A stretch of DNA of 64,000 nt from JACKOB01 sp024234575 (lineage in GTDB: Bacteria; Pseudomonadota; Gammaproteobacteria; Pseudomonadales; Oleiphilaceae): the NCBI GenBank assembly GCA_051208035.1, contig JBPJFZ010000009.1, forward strand, positions 172,591 through 236,590, in the 5' to 3' direction. A program made the translations under genes and the position numbers. Positions 8,966-18,085 of the stretch are shown here, one piece after another. The notes beneath the pieces are model-generated. The model did no database searches and was not told where the DNA came from. It saw only the letters and a program-made list of their open reading frames with translations. Numbering within the stretch: the stretch's first letter is position 1; each line of letters begins with the position of its first letter.

Positions 8966-11900
8966 CTAAAACCTCCACGAACGGATCTTTTTATAGTCAA
9001 ACTGAGCCTCATTAGCCGCTTTTCTGGTGAAATTATACTCACCTCGTAGATTCACATGTTTCCAGGTAATAACCGATCCATGGCTGATACAGTCGATGAT
9101 CTGCTGCCTTTGCTCTTTATCCTCCGTTTCCATGACCATCTTGGATAGGAACAGATAATTCCACAGGATTATGCTGTTCTGAATGATCACCTGGCAGGCG
9201 GCTGATAACTGTTGATCTTCCGGCTCACCATCCTGAAACTCCTGGTCGTTATCGAAGAATACCGCATGGGAAAACTTGTTCGACAGCTCAATCCGATTCA
9301 GTTGCTTTTGGATCTGTTGGCGCAAGGTTACATCATCGAAGTAGGTCAGTATAAATTGGGTCTTAATGATTCGACCAAATTCCTGTAGTGCTTCATAGAG
9401 TGGATGCTGGTTTGAATAAGAACTTAATCTTTTGAATAACTGAGATGCGGTAGCGTGATGGGTCTTGATGGTCGCCATAAAGCGAAGAATATCTTCCCAG
9501 TTTTTCAGTATCAGGCTCTTGTTGATGGTTCTGGTGGGAATGAGGGGATAGCCTTTCTTCTGAAAGGTTTTCCTGGCCGAAAAGGCGTATATGCGTTGTC
9601 TTGAAAGATCCTTTAACCTGGGTGCAAAATCGACCCCTAGCATATGGCTCGCCCCGAAGATCTTCTCAGTGTAACCATGGGTGTCAGTGGAATGAATCTG
9701 GTTCGGCTGCACGCTGTTATGCATTAAGCCATCCAGTACATAAGCCGCTTCGCGGTCGGAGGCACTGAATATCGTAGAGTGGAAGATTGCCTGACGCTCA
9801 TCAATAAAGGTATACAGGGTTACCCCCTGATCCTTACCGAAGTACTTGAAGGAGTAGTTGGCGTGAAGAGCATCCACACTCACATTCACTTTTCGGCCAT
9901 CACTGCTGGAATGCAGTACAGCAGGTTTGGTTAAGAAGTTATTGGCCAAAGCCAGCTTACCAATGGCCTCCACCAAGGTGTTGTTCGCGTCATGGAGGTT
10001 TTTTAAGCTAAAACACCAGTTCACCGTATTATGCAGCAAGTGTTCTTTAATACCGGTGGAAATCTTGGAGAGTTTGCCAATACCTATATTGCAACCCTTG
10101 CCGATGATGCCTGCTAAAAATACGTCTTCTTCGGGCTTCATCTTCACATTTTTATTGCTGTGATGTTTGAGAGAATCCGTAAAGCCCGTAGCTCCATTGA
10201 TTTCCCTCAGTACGTCCAGTATTGGAACGTAGCCTGACGAAGACAAAGTATCCGATATATACTCTCGATCTTGGGATTCCACGCTGGGTGTCCTGATACT
10301 CGGTTGCCCATGGCGATTGATGGTGAAGTAGGGGTTCTCCTGATTCAGAATGCGCTGATTCACAGACTCATATTTGCCGTGTATGACTGCTTTCAGTAGT
10401 TCTAAATAGGATCGTCCGTCTTTGAATCGGTCTAATCCGGTTTCTTTCAATATGCGATCTCGATTCTCTTCCCAATAACGTAGATCCAGTAAATAGTTCT
10501 GAATGGCCCGATATTCATAAGAATGTTTCAGATTCAGCCGACCGCCTTTAATGGCCTTGGCCATATGAAAGAACAGCAGTGATTTGTAGAGCGCCGGAAC
10601 GATCTGGTCATCACGGCGGACGACGTTCTGCTCATTCGACTTCAAAAACTCCGTAGGAGCATCTTCCAGAATGGTGTTGGGATCCTTCAGTACATAGTCG
10701 ATGGCTTTGATCAGATCAGGATCACTGGTTGCGGTATCAAATTCCAGGAACCGAACAATATTCAGTGCTCGGCGCCCCAGTTTTTTAGCTTCTTTTTCCA
10801 TTAAATCATAGAACGACTGATTTCGGCTTTCTTTGCTCAGGTACTCATCCAGGTTTCCGAGGCGGTCTTGATCTTCAATGGAAACACCGCCAAATTCATG
10901 AACCAGTTCCTCAATGCGATAGTATTTCTCATTAGGCCCAGTCTCTTTGCTCTCTACAATATTAATCACCGCTTTAGCGAACGCCATGTAAGATTTATGC
11001 GATTGATTCAGCGTTTGTAAGGCCTCCATGCGCTCTTTCTTGTTGGCTTCGTCCTTATCGCGAACCTTTGACTGGATGCTGTGTAAGGCGGCTGTGACCA
11101 CCTTAAGGAACGCTTTGACAAGCGCGTCCTGGCGGCGGAAGTACTGGTCTTTGATAAAGGCCAGCAAGTGTAGATACACCTTATACCGATTGGGAAACTG
11201 CATGATCTGCTGGTAATCGGCCTTACTGAACCAATCTGCGTAATAGCGGGTGGCTTGATCTGATAAAATAATACGTTCGTACATCGGTTCATGGGTAATG
11301 TACGCTGATTGAAAAATCTGGGCTGCTCTAATAGCTTCACCCAATTTGCCGGGCCTAATGCTCTGTTCGACTTTCTTCAGCGATGTTATTGGGGGCTGGT
11401 GGCGGGAACCGACTTTTTTACCCTGATCCAATAACTTGTCCAAGTTGTCTCGCTGAGTGTCATTCAATGCGCAGGAGAGAGCTTGGATAACGGATTCCTC
11501 TGCTGAGTTATATGCATCGGTCACGACTGTGGCCAAGGCATCATAACCAGGAACCGTGATCTGGCGATCCCAACACAGATCCACCAGCGCCATAAACAGT
11601 TTGCGGGGATCGAGTTGATTTGAGGCTTGCTTGTGGGCGTAATCGGCGAGTAGAGACCGATGAGACTCACCAAACATCTCCCATCCTCTCGAATTGAGAA
11701 TGCGCTGCCGGTGCCGACTGTTGGTGGTGCTGTTGTAATCCTCAATTTGGATCATCTCACAGCCCAAGAGGTTACAAACGTACTTGATGTCACGCTTCCT
11801 GAACTTGGTGGAGTTATAAAAGCGGGCATTGGTCTTGAAGTAGCCATACTGCAGGACGAAACACACCTTATTGATGTCGTCACTCATATGAGTAAGCGAG

Positions 11901-12013
11901 CGTTTTAAGTCAGCCGGTAGCTGAAAATTAACGAGTCGTTCTTGCTTTGTGTAGGTAGGTGGTAAATCAAAGCGCATTACATCTTGCGGCTCGAGGATGG
12001 AGAGTAGCGGCAT
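8966..12013 (-). CDS. tnpA: Tn3-family transposase
   Basis: A 1015-residue protein of the expected Tn3 transposase length (~960-1020). The C-terminal DDE catalytic region is recognisable: VDALHANYSFKYFGKDQGVTLYTF (first D ~ residue 710), HSTDTHGYTEKIFGASHMLGVDFAPRLKDL (second D ~ 770) and the final ILWNYLFLSKMV / GSVITWKHVNLRGEYNF segment conserved in the family. The N-terminus (SILEPQDVMRFDLPPTYTKQERLVNF) is the usual recombination-end-binding region. No frameshift is seen. It promotes replicative transposition through the 49-bp ends. Its partner for cointegrate resolution is probably the tyrosine recombinase at 28067. Confidence 0.95.
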   Translation of the reverse strand: MPLLSILEPQDVMRFDLPPTYTKQERLVNFQLPADLKRSLTHMSDDINKVCFVLQYGYFKTNARFYNSTKFRKRDIKYVCNLLGCEMIQIEDYNSTTNSRHRQRILNSRGWEMFGESHRSLLADYAHKQASNQLDPRKLFMALVDLCWDRQITVPGYDALATVVTDAYNSAEESVIQALSCALNDTQRDNLDKLLDQGKKVGSRHQPPITSLKKVEQSIRPGKLGEAIRAAQIFQSAYITHEPMYERIILSDQATRYYADWFSKADYQQIMQFPNRYKVYLHLLAFIKDQYFRRQDALVKAFLKVVTAALHSIQSKVRDKDEANKKERMEALQTLNQSHKSYMAFAKAVINIVESKETGPNEKYYRIEELVHEFGGVSIEDQDRLGNLDEYLSKESRNQSFYDLMEKEAKKLGRRALNIVRFLEFDTATSDPDLIKAIDYVLKDPNTILEDAPTEFLKSNEQNVVRRDDQIVPALYKSLLFFHMAKAIKGGRLNLKHSYEYRAIQNYLLDLRYWEENRDRILKETGLDRFKDGRSYLELLKAVIHGKYESVNQRILNQENPYFTINRHGQPSIRTPSVESQDREYISDTLSSSGYVPILDVLREINGATGFTDSLKHHSNKNVKMKPEEDVFLAGIIGKGCNIGIGKLSKISTGIKEHLLHNTVNWCFSLKNLHDANNTLVEAIGKLALANNFLTKPAVLHSSSDGRKVNVSVDALHANYSFKYFGKDQGVTLYTFIDERQAIFHSTIFSASDREAAYVLDGLMHNSVQPNQIHSTDTHGYTEKIFGASHMLGVDFAPRLKDLSRQRIYAFSARKTFQKKGYPLIPTRTINKSLILKNWEDILRFMATIKTHHATASQLFKRLSSYSNQHPLYEALQEFGRIIKTQFILTYFDDVTLRQQIQKQLNRIELSNKFSHAVFFDNDQEFQDGEPEDQQLSAACQVIIQNSIILWNYLFLSKMVMETEDKEQRQQIIDCISHGSVITWKHVNLRGEYNFTRKAANEAQFDYKKIRSWRF

Positions 12014-12398
12014 ATGTCCCCCTTTGGAGTCCTACGTCCGAATAGATTTAGGGCTGTAAAAGAACTATACAAACATATGCGAGACCGCCTGTATACTATC
12101 CGGTCAGGTGGAGGGCCGGATGAGGTTCGATTATTGGATGACTTTTCAGCGTGATGATTACTCGCTACACTAGAGCATCATCCGCTAATTGTAATGCTCA
12201 AACATACATAGTTATTTGTGGTTATTTGTGTTGTTTTAAAACGATGAATATCGGTCTATCTATATACCGAACTTATCGCGTTTTCTAGAAATGATCATGG
12301 CTTCGTTCATATTGACCGCTGATAGCCATATGGTAGGGTAAATTCATATCTACTCAACCTTGATTGAACCAAGGCACTAATTCGTGGATCCATATCAA
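12014..12398. other. Non-coding interval upstream of tnpA
   Basis: About 385 bp, AT-rich between 12180 and 12300, with no convincing ORF. It contains short dyads such as ATCCGG/CCGGAT near 12100 and should hold the tnpA promoter. I could not define a resolution site here. Confidence 0.4.
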
Positions 12399-14195
12399 TC
12401 ACATTAAATACTCCAACCCAAGTGATCGAAGTGTGCCACTGACTGTTCGTTGTGTACGGGCATAAACGGATTTCACACCATCTGAATGCATTAATCGACT
12501 ACGCATCTCGAGCCACTCTGGTGAACCCCACAAATACGAAGTAGCCTTTAATCCTTCGAATACGATGTCGAGTTGGTTGCTCAGTTCTGCGCTCTTATAT
12601 AGAAATCCGACTTCATTGTTGTACAAATTAGAACGGTAATCGAAATTGCTGGTACCAATGAACCCAACGGAGTTGCCATAAATAAATTTGGCATGCAACT
12701 TTCCGTAATACTCTGTGCCGCCAAGCTGAACCGAATCCAGTTTGCCAACCTGATACACCCGTAAACGAGTGTGATTAATCTGTTGCTGCCACGATTCGCT
12801 TTGGGTAAGGGGGTGCTGCCACTCATCAATGCTATCAATGTCTTGCCACTGCGTCCTGGTTTCATCAGTCAACAACAGGCGCGGGATCATATCAATGTCG
12901 ATGATTGCCTGTGTCATGAAGTTATCACTGGTCAGAACAGAGTTGGTGACTATTTCGACAGAGAGCTCAGGGTTGTTATCCAATAGTGATTGGATCTGAG
13001 CTGCTCCATCGTATACTACTTTTCCGTCGGCATCTTTGTAATAAGAAATGAATAGATAGGGGGATATGATCTTTATGGTCCCTGTCAGAACCCCCCTTGC
13101 TTCGAATTCTTTAATAAGCCTGGCAATTTGGTAAGCAATTGAGTTGGGGTTTTCTCGTAGGTTTTCCAAGCGCCTTGTGGTGACATCGGTGTTTGTGAGA
13201 TTGTCGAGCTGATGGGCCAGTCGAACTTGGCTTTCCACAAATCCCTGCACCATGAAACTCTTCATGTTGGTATAGACAGCAGCAATGTCTGGTTGAGATT
13301 TTATGAACGCCAGTGCGTTCGCCGCTTTTTGTTGTTCCTGAGGATAGGCCTTTGCTGCGTGTTTTGAGACCATCTTATCGTGATGACGGCTGACTGTGAT
13401 CAGGCGGTTGCCTTCGTGCACAAACAGTAGATTAAAGTACGCTTCTGCCACATCGCCAAGGCCCGGCGCAACATGCGGCTTGTCTGCTTTTAGTAGGACC
13501 TCCGTATCGCGAAACGCTGTCAGGTCAGCGCTGCCATCGTCTTTAATACCATAGTAATCCAAAGATATGTTTCGACCGCCGGTCATCACCACCGCTTGCT
13601 TTGGGAAGCGACCGTCAATGATCAGAAGTTTATCGTGGGAACGGCGATTAAACTGAAGGTGGGTTAGCGCATTGAAAATGACGACCTGAACCCGTGCTCG
13701 CCGCGTTGAGATTTCACCGTCCGCCGTACGGATATAACCTGCATCATCCTCGCAGCGCTTTAATGCTTTCAACTCGGTATGCAACGGTCGCATCGAACCC
13801 AGTGCATCCACCATCAAGCGGACGTCTACACCCCTCTTCACTGCGTCACAAAGTGCGCCCAAAAACGCGTAGCCAGCCTTGTCTTTGGCGAAAATATAGT
13901 ACATCGCATCCACAGAGTACTCGGCCTGTTCAATTAACCAGAGCTTAATCGCGAGGGATTGCACTGATTCCTCGTAAGTAGGCCCGATCACTTTAGCCAA
14001 AGCGTGGTTGATCGGAATGTTGGCGTTTGCAGCAAGTTCTACGGGGCTGGTTGCCCACTCATCTGAATCTACCCAAGTGCGAGATTCATAGATTCGATTG
14101 ATATGTGAGTCTTCCACCGCTGACTCGGGTGGGCAATTATTGCTGCTTGCTCCATCGCCACCGCACTTTTTAGGCGACAATGAAGTACAGCCCAT
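12399..14195 (-). CDS. Phospholipase D-family lipoprotein (cardiolipin synthase-like) with an apparent leader frameshift
   Basis: A 598-residue open frame with two HKD motifs: HDKLLIIDG followed by GGRNISLDYYG (~residues 183-210), and HAKFIYGNSVGFIGTSNFDYRS (~520-540). Together they form one phosphatidyltransferase/phosphodiesterase active site. The frame starts abruptly at MGCTSLSP with an in-frame stop just before it. In the next frame an ATG at 14259 overlaps the stop of the preceding hydrolase gene (ATGA) and encodes a signal peptide, MKYRMFNPLALVTFGLLISLL. Deleting one A in CTGAATGGG (~14196) would join it as LISLLMGC-TSLSP, a good lipobox. So the original was a lipoprotein; here it is either frameshifted or carries a sequencing error. 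It is probably co-transcribed with 14256-15437. Confidence 0.85.
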   Translation of the reverse strand: MGCTSLSPKKCGGDGASSNNCPPESAVEDSHINRIYESRTWVDSDEWATSPVELAANANIPINHALAKVIGPTYEESVQSLAIKLWLIEQAEYSVDAMYYIFAKDKAGYAFLGALCDAVKRGVDVRLMVDALGSMRPLHTELKALKRCEDDAGYIRTADGEISTRRARVQVVIFNALTHLQFNRRSHDKLLIIDGRFPKQAVVMTGGRNISLDYYGIKDDGSADLTAFRDTEVLLKADKPHVAPGLGDVAEAYFNLLFVHEGNRLITVSRHHDKMVSKHAAKAYPQEQQKAANALAFIKSQPDIAAVYTNMKSFMVQGFVESQVRLAHQLDNLTNTDVTTRRLENLRENPNSIAYQIARLIKEFEARGVLTGTIKIISPYLFISYYKDADGKVVYDGAAQIQSLLDNNPELSVEIVTNSVLTSDNFMTQAIIDIDMIPRLLLTDETRTQWQDIDSIDEWQHPLTQSESWQQQINHTRLRVYQVGKLDSVQLGGTEYYGKLHAKFIYGNSVGFIGTSNFDYRSNLYNNEVGFLYKSAELSNQLDIVFEGLKATSYLWGSPEWLEMRSRLMHSDGVKSVYARTQRTVSGTLRSLGLEYLM

Positions 14196-14255
14196 TCAGC
14201 AATGAAATTAGTAACCCAAAAGTGACTAAAGCAAGCGGGTTGAACATTCTATATT

Positions 14256-15437
14256 TCATGGTTGATCCAGCTCCTGTCGGGTGTTCGACTCAGTGGGCAA
14301 CAGCCGCCAATACTGACCCTCTGGTGAAATGACTGCGTGTAGGTTAGGGCGCTCGGTGGCGCTCTTCCGTCCGTTGATTAAATGATGAAGATCGATTAAA
14401 ACCGCGTGGTCTTTGCGAAAGTAGCTGTGACCGCGGAGCATGGTAACCACATCGGACACATCAACCGTCTCGATTCCTGGATAGGCAAGTGGAGTAAATC
14501 GGCTGTCCCCTAAGCGTGGGTATTGATTGAGTTTTCCCGAAATCCACAGAGGAAAATCTTCGGCCGTGAGGTACAGCGTCACTCTGGATGGTATTTTACT
14601 AAGACCGGGCGCCCAGTCTCGGGCGAAAAGGCCTTTATCGACATCAGGCGCAAGCATAATTATCTCTCCAAAGCGCCACGGTGTGTTCGATAAATGCTGG
14701 CGATAAGCCACATTCGCAAGGGCCTTTAACATCGCTCGATTACCCAAGCTGTGCGCCACAATGTGAACGGTGTCAATGTCGTTCTTCTCACTGAGTTTCG
14801 TCAGCAGGGTTTCCAGGTGAACGCTGGACCAATCTAATGTGGTAACATCAGCTGAATAGCCGGCAGCCGCACCTTTTGAGGGCCAACTGAATAGCACGGG
14901 GACGCCCTGGTAATTGATTTCGTAGACGAATCGAGCCAGGTTTTCGGCTGACTCCTCAAACGATTTGGCATAGCCATGTATATAAATAAGTGCTGATTTG
15001 TCGGTGCTGCCAAGCCTGTTCATGGTAATGTGCTGTGAAAACCCGGCAAAGGAAAGTGGTAAAACTTTCACTAGGGTTGCGTTGCGAACAGTAGGTGGAG
15101 TGGTGTGAGCGGGCCAGGCGCCATCGTCAGATACCGGGGTTCGATTATTCTTTGCCGTGTTGACGACTACCTCTCCGTGCCCGTAAGACAGTTCACCCCG
15201 TTGATTCCCAAATGGATGTGCCTTGTTATCTTGTTGCTCTTGGTCGCGATCTGTCGCGAAATACACGCCAACGACGATCTGCTCGGTTGAGCCTTTATGA
15301 GGTGCGACGTGTGCACAGGCGGAGATGAGGCAACACGCAACGCAACACAGAAATAGTTGGGTGTAAGTAGAGCTTGAGCCCAAATGATGTTGACGTTGGA
15401 TTAAACAAATCAATGCCCGGACTATGCGACTTTTCAT
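14256..15437 (-). CDS. Alpha/beta-hydrolase lipoprotein (DUF900-type esterase)
   Basis: A 393-residue protein. The N-terminus has a hydrophobic segment ending in lipobox ISAC (~residue 40), so it is likely a lipoprotein; the real start may be one of the later codons before the hydrophobic segment. The fold is visible as ALIYIHGYAKSFEES (oxyanion region), VPVLFSWPSKG, then the nucleophile elbow AHSLGN (~residue 210), with acid DVDKGLF and a late His region (GHSYF). These are the marks of the DUF900/COG4782 hydrolases. Substrate unknown. Its stop overlaps the likely original start of the phospholipase-D gene, and the AraC regulator ends 4 bp upstream of its start, suggesting one operon. Confidence 0.85.
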   Translation of the reverse strand: MKSRIVRALICLIQRQHHLGSSSTYTQLFLCCVACCLISACAHVAPHKGSTEQIVVGVYFATDRDQEQQDNKAHPFGNQRGELSYGHGEVVVNTAKNNRTPVSDDGAWPAHTTPPTVRNATLVKVLPLSFAGFSQHITMNRLGSTDKSALIYIHGYAKSFEESAENLARFVYEINYQGVPVLFSWPSKGAAAGYSADVTTLDWSSVHLETLLTKLSEKNDIDTVHIVAHSLGNRAMLKALANVAYRQHLSNTPWRFGEIIMLAPDVDKGLFARDWAPGLSKIPSRVTLYLTAEDFPLWISGKLNQYPRLGDSRFTPLAYPGIETVDVSDVVTMLRGHSYFRKDHAVLIDLHHLINGRKSATERPNLHAVISPEGQYWRLLPTESNTRQELDQP

Positions 15438-15440
15438 CAG

Positions 15441-16427
15441 TTAATCTCTTTGGTCACGAATAGCCCCTGGCGCATGACCGGTCATGCGCCGGAAAAAACG
15501 ACTGAAGTTGGACTTATCTGTGTAGCCGCAACGCAAAGCCACTTCAGACAAGCTTAGGTCTGTCAGTGTAAGTAGCTGGGTAGCTCGAGTAATTTTGGCT
15601 TCTTCAACTAATGAACTGACAGAAAGCTGTTGATTACTTAACTGCCGCTGAAGGCTGCGTTTACTCATCCCGGTTAATTGAGCAATGCAATCGGGGTTTA
15701 GTGTTCTCTCCCCAACGTAACCCGGCAATACTTGCCTTAAGTTGTATACCCAATTTGTTGCAATGGGCGAAGGGGCTGCAAAACGGGGTAATGAATCCTT
15801 ATCGAGACCCAGATCTTTTAGGGAAATGGGGATGATACCGTAATGAGGGTGGCGTTTAATCTCGCAATCTCCCGTTAAATCCTTGAACTTTTCTCCTACA
15901 GCCGTCAGGGTGTAGAGCCATAATTTTTCAGGATTCCAGGAATCGCCCAGAAATCGACGGATTAAACCCAGCAGGCGTTCAATGCGGTTCCATTCAAATT
16001 GGTCAGATCCTATGAGATTGCTGGGATTTGCGCCTTGGTGACATAGCCAAACATCGTCACCCTTATGCAGCAACCACATCCTCATATGAGATCCCTGCAG
16101 TGTACAGTAGCGAGCAGCCACTTGCAGCGCATCCAATAGTGAATCCGCCATATCCAGGCTAGCTTGGAATGCTGGGTGCAACGGCAATTTTGAGGGGGCA
16201 CGACTTAACTCCAGGCCGATTTCAGTAACGCCTTCTTTGAGGGCCAGCTCGGTAACAAGATGGATGATGGCTAGGGAAGGCACATATTGCGCATCCGACC
16301 ATGAGGATGGCAGGCCGGAGTTGTAGAGTGCTTTTTCATATGGAGTACCCAGCTGAATGAAAAATTCCAGACAAGGGTCTAAGTGGCTCGCGAGCGAGAT
16401 TGCAAATGGGTCATGCTTAATCGCCAT
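15441..16427 (-). CDS. AraC-family transcriptional regulator
   Basis: About 328 residues from the chosen ATG (16427); a longer frame extends to 16649, but its first ~74 residues do not look like the family. The N-terminal part (PYEKALYNSGLPSSW, ELALKEGVTEIGLELSR) matches the ligand-binding/dimerisation domain of OruR/ArgR-like AraC regulators. The C-terminal two helix-turn-helices are clear: MSKRSLQRQLSNQQLSVSSLVEE and LSLSEVALRCGYTDKSNFSRFFRRMTGHAPGAIR. It lies 4 bp upstream of the hydrolase start and divergent to the porin at 16778, so it may control both sides. The inducer is unknown. Confidence 0.87.
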   Translation of the reverse strand: MAIKHDPFAISLASHLDPCLEFFIQLGTPYEKALYNSGLPSSWSDAQYVPSLAIIHLVTELALKEGVTEIGLELSRAPSKLPLHPAFQASLDMADSLLDALQVAARYCTLQGSHMRMWLLHKGDDVWLCHQGANPSNLIGSDQFEWNRIERLLGLIRRFLGDSWNPEKLWLYTLTAVGEKFKDLTGDCEIKRHPHYGIIPISLKDLGLDKDSLPRFAAPSPIATNWVYNLRQVLPGYVGERTLNPDCIAQLTGMSKRSLQRQLSNQQLSVSSLVEEAKITRATQLLTLTDLSLSEVALRCGYTDKSNFSRFFRRMTGHAPGAIRDQRD

Positions 16428-16777
16428 ACTCAATACAGTTCTTACGTTTTGGATTAAATCTGGTTCAGTAACGCCAGAAGCTATTCTTGGTGCGAAACAT
16501 AGGTTCTCAGGAATAAAAACGGTTATCGACGTAAACGGTCTTGTCTCGCCTATGCGTAGCCAAAAGTGGTAAAAAATCAGGTCATTCTTAGGCCATGCCC
16601 AAACTACTTTAGCAACGTAAACAATCGGAATTATACAACTAAGAAGCAAAGGATTTGCAAGTACAATCCCAAGCTAAATTGGCGCGAAATGACCACGGCT
16701 GGCGCTTTTTAAACTCACCTAAACAGAGTATCTTATTAAAGGATTCCCTTGACTAGATTCTTAATAAGGATGTGGCG

Positions 16778-17989
16778 ATGCCCCCATGCGCTAGGCCCAT
16801 TTCTTGCGTGTTGTTATGTGCTGCCGCATTACTGACCAATGTGGCACGGGCGAATACGACAAGCGATGCTCTCTTCGGGCTCGGCCCAGGGTCGGTTCCT
16901 GCGGACATGAAAGCATTAGAAAAGTCACGACAGGATGATCATCCATCATGGCCCTCAATGCCTTCCTTGGACGAAATTGGCCTGGTTCTGGGGGCAGATT
17001 ATAACCTGCTGTCACAAGGGGTGACGGAAAGCCTGGGCAAATCCAGCGCTACCGGTGGCGCGCTGCGGTTTTATGGTACTTGGGTGCCCATAACCAGTAA
17101 TCCGGAAAATGAAAATAAGCTGGTGTTCAAACTAGAGCACAGACACGCCATAGGCTCAGATTTACCACCCAGTGGATTATTACTTGATGCAGGCGTTGCC
17201 GCGCTTTCAGGCCCCACCTTCAGTGACAATAAAACCGTGCTGACGAATTTATACTGGGGCCAAAACCTGCATTCAAATCAATTTGGTTACATAGCAGGCA
17301 TTGTTGATGTAGCCGATTACGCGGATGTCTACGCATTTGTCAATGTATGGACTGAATTCAATAACCTGGCCTTTTCCACCAACCCAAGCATGCCGGTACC
17401 CAATCAGGGGCTTGGGGTTGCTGTGCGCTGGCTGTTTCAATCCAATGTCTATGTCCTGGGCGGTATAGCCGATATCAACGGTGATCCACATGCCCCTGAA
17501 GATGCGTTCGACAGTTTTTTCAGCGACGCAGAGTTTTTCAAACACATTGAAATTGGCCTGATCGGCAGTTGGGACGAAAGAATGACACGCAATACCCATA
17601 TCACGATTTGGCAGTCAGATGCACGTGAGGAGCTCGGCATCGAGGCCGACAAAGGAGTAGCACTATCCTGGAGCCCTAAAATTGGGGAGTGGCAGCCCTT
17701 TCTGCGGGGAGGCTATGCCGACAAGGGAACCGCCGTACTGAAAAAGTCCTACAGTGCAGGCGTTGGGAAAGCCATTAACTCACGCCAGGATGCTTTTGGT
17801 GTGGCGTTGAACTGGGGCAAAACGGCCAACAGCAGCAGTGCTCAAATTATCTCTGAACTCTACTTTAAATGGAATCCATTCAAACACCTTCTGGTTTCGC
17901 CAAGTGTACAATTCATCGACAACCCCGCGAACAATAACGATGCCAGCAACCTCTGGTTGGGAGCGCTAAAGGTCCGCGTCACGTTCTAA
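16778..17989 (+). CDS. OprB-like carbohydrate-selective porin
   Basis: A ~403-residue exported protein. The chosen ATG has AAGGA seven bases upstream; a GTG two codons earlier is the alternative. A signal peptide ends near NVARA. The mature part alternates amphipathic strands with turns and ends in Phe (VRVTF), the outer-membrane barrel signature. Motifs such as GVTESLGKSSATGGALRFYGTW, GQNLHSNQFGYIAGIVDVADYAD and QGLGVAVRWLF recall the OprB/carbohydrate porin family. It stands before three exported amidohydrolases and may bring their substrates into the periplasm; that link is inferred from position only. Confidence 0.75.
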   Translation: MPPCARPISCVLLCAAALLTNVARANTTSDALFGLGPGSVPADMKALEKSRQDDHPSWPSMPSLDEIGLVLGADYNLLSQGVTESLGKSSATGGALRFYGTWVPITSNPENENKLVFKLEHRHAIGSDLPPSGLLLDAGVAALSGPTFSDNKTVLTNLYWGQNLHSNQFGYIAGIVDVADYADVYAFVNVWTEFNNLAFSTNPSMPVPNQGLGVAVRWLFQSNVYVLGGIADINGDPHAPEDAFDSFFSDAEFFKHIEIGLIGSWDERMTRNTHITIWQSDAREELGIEADKGVALSWSPKIGEWQPFLRGGYADKGTAVLKKSYSAGVGKAINSRQDAFGVALNWGKTANSSSAQIISELYFKWNPFKHLLVSPSVQFIDNPANNNDASNLWLGALKVRVTF

Positions 17990-18085
17990 AGAGGAGATGT
18001 CGTAGGTAATCTGTCGCATATAATTCGTTGATATGCGCAAGCAGTGAGTATTTTCTGATTAATCGCAAAACAAGGGACAAACAGC

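Noticed and set aside
8784..8978. 64-codon open frame spanning the left Tn3 end
   Set aside because: It is a translation across the inverted repeat and the hydrolase junction, with no RBS or homology.
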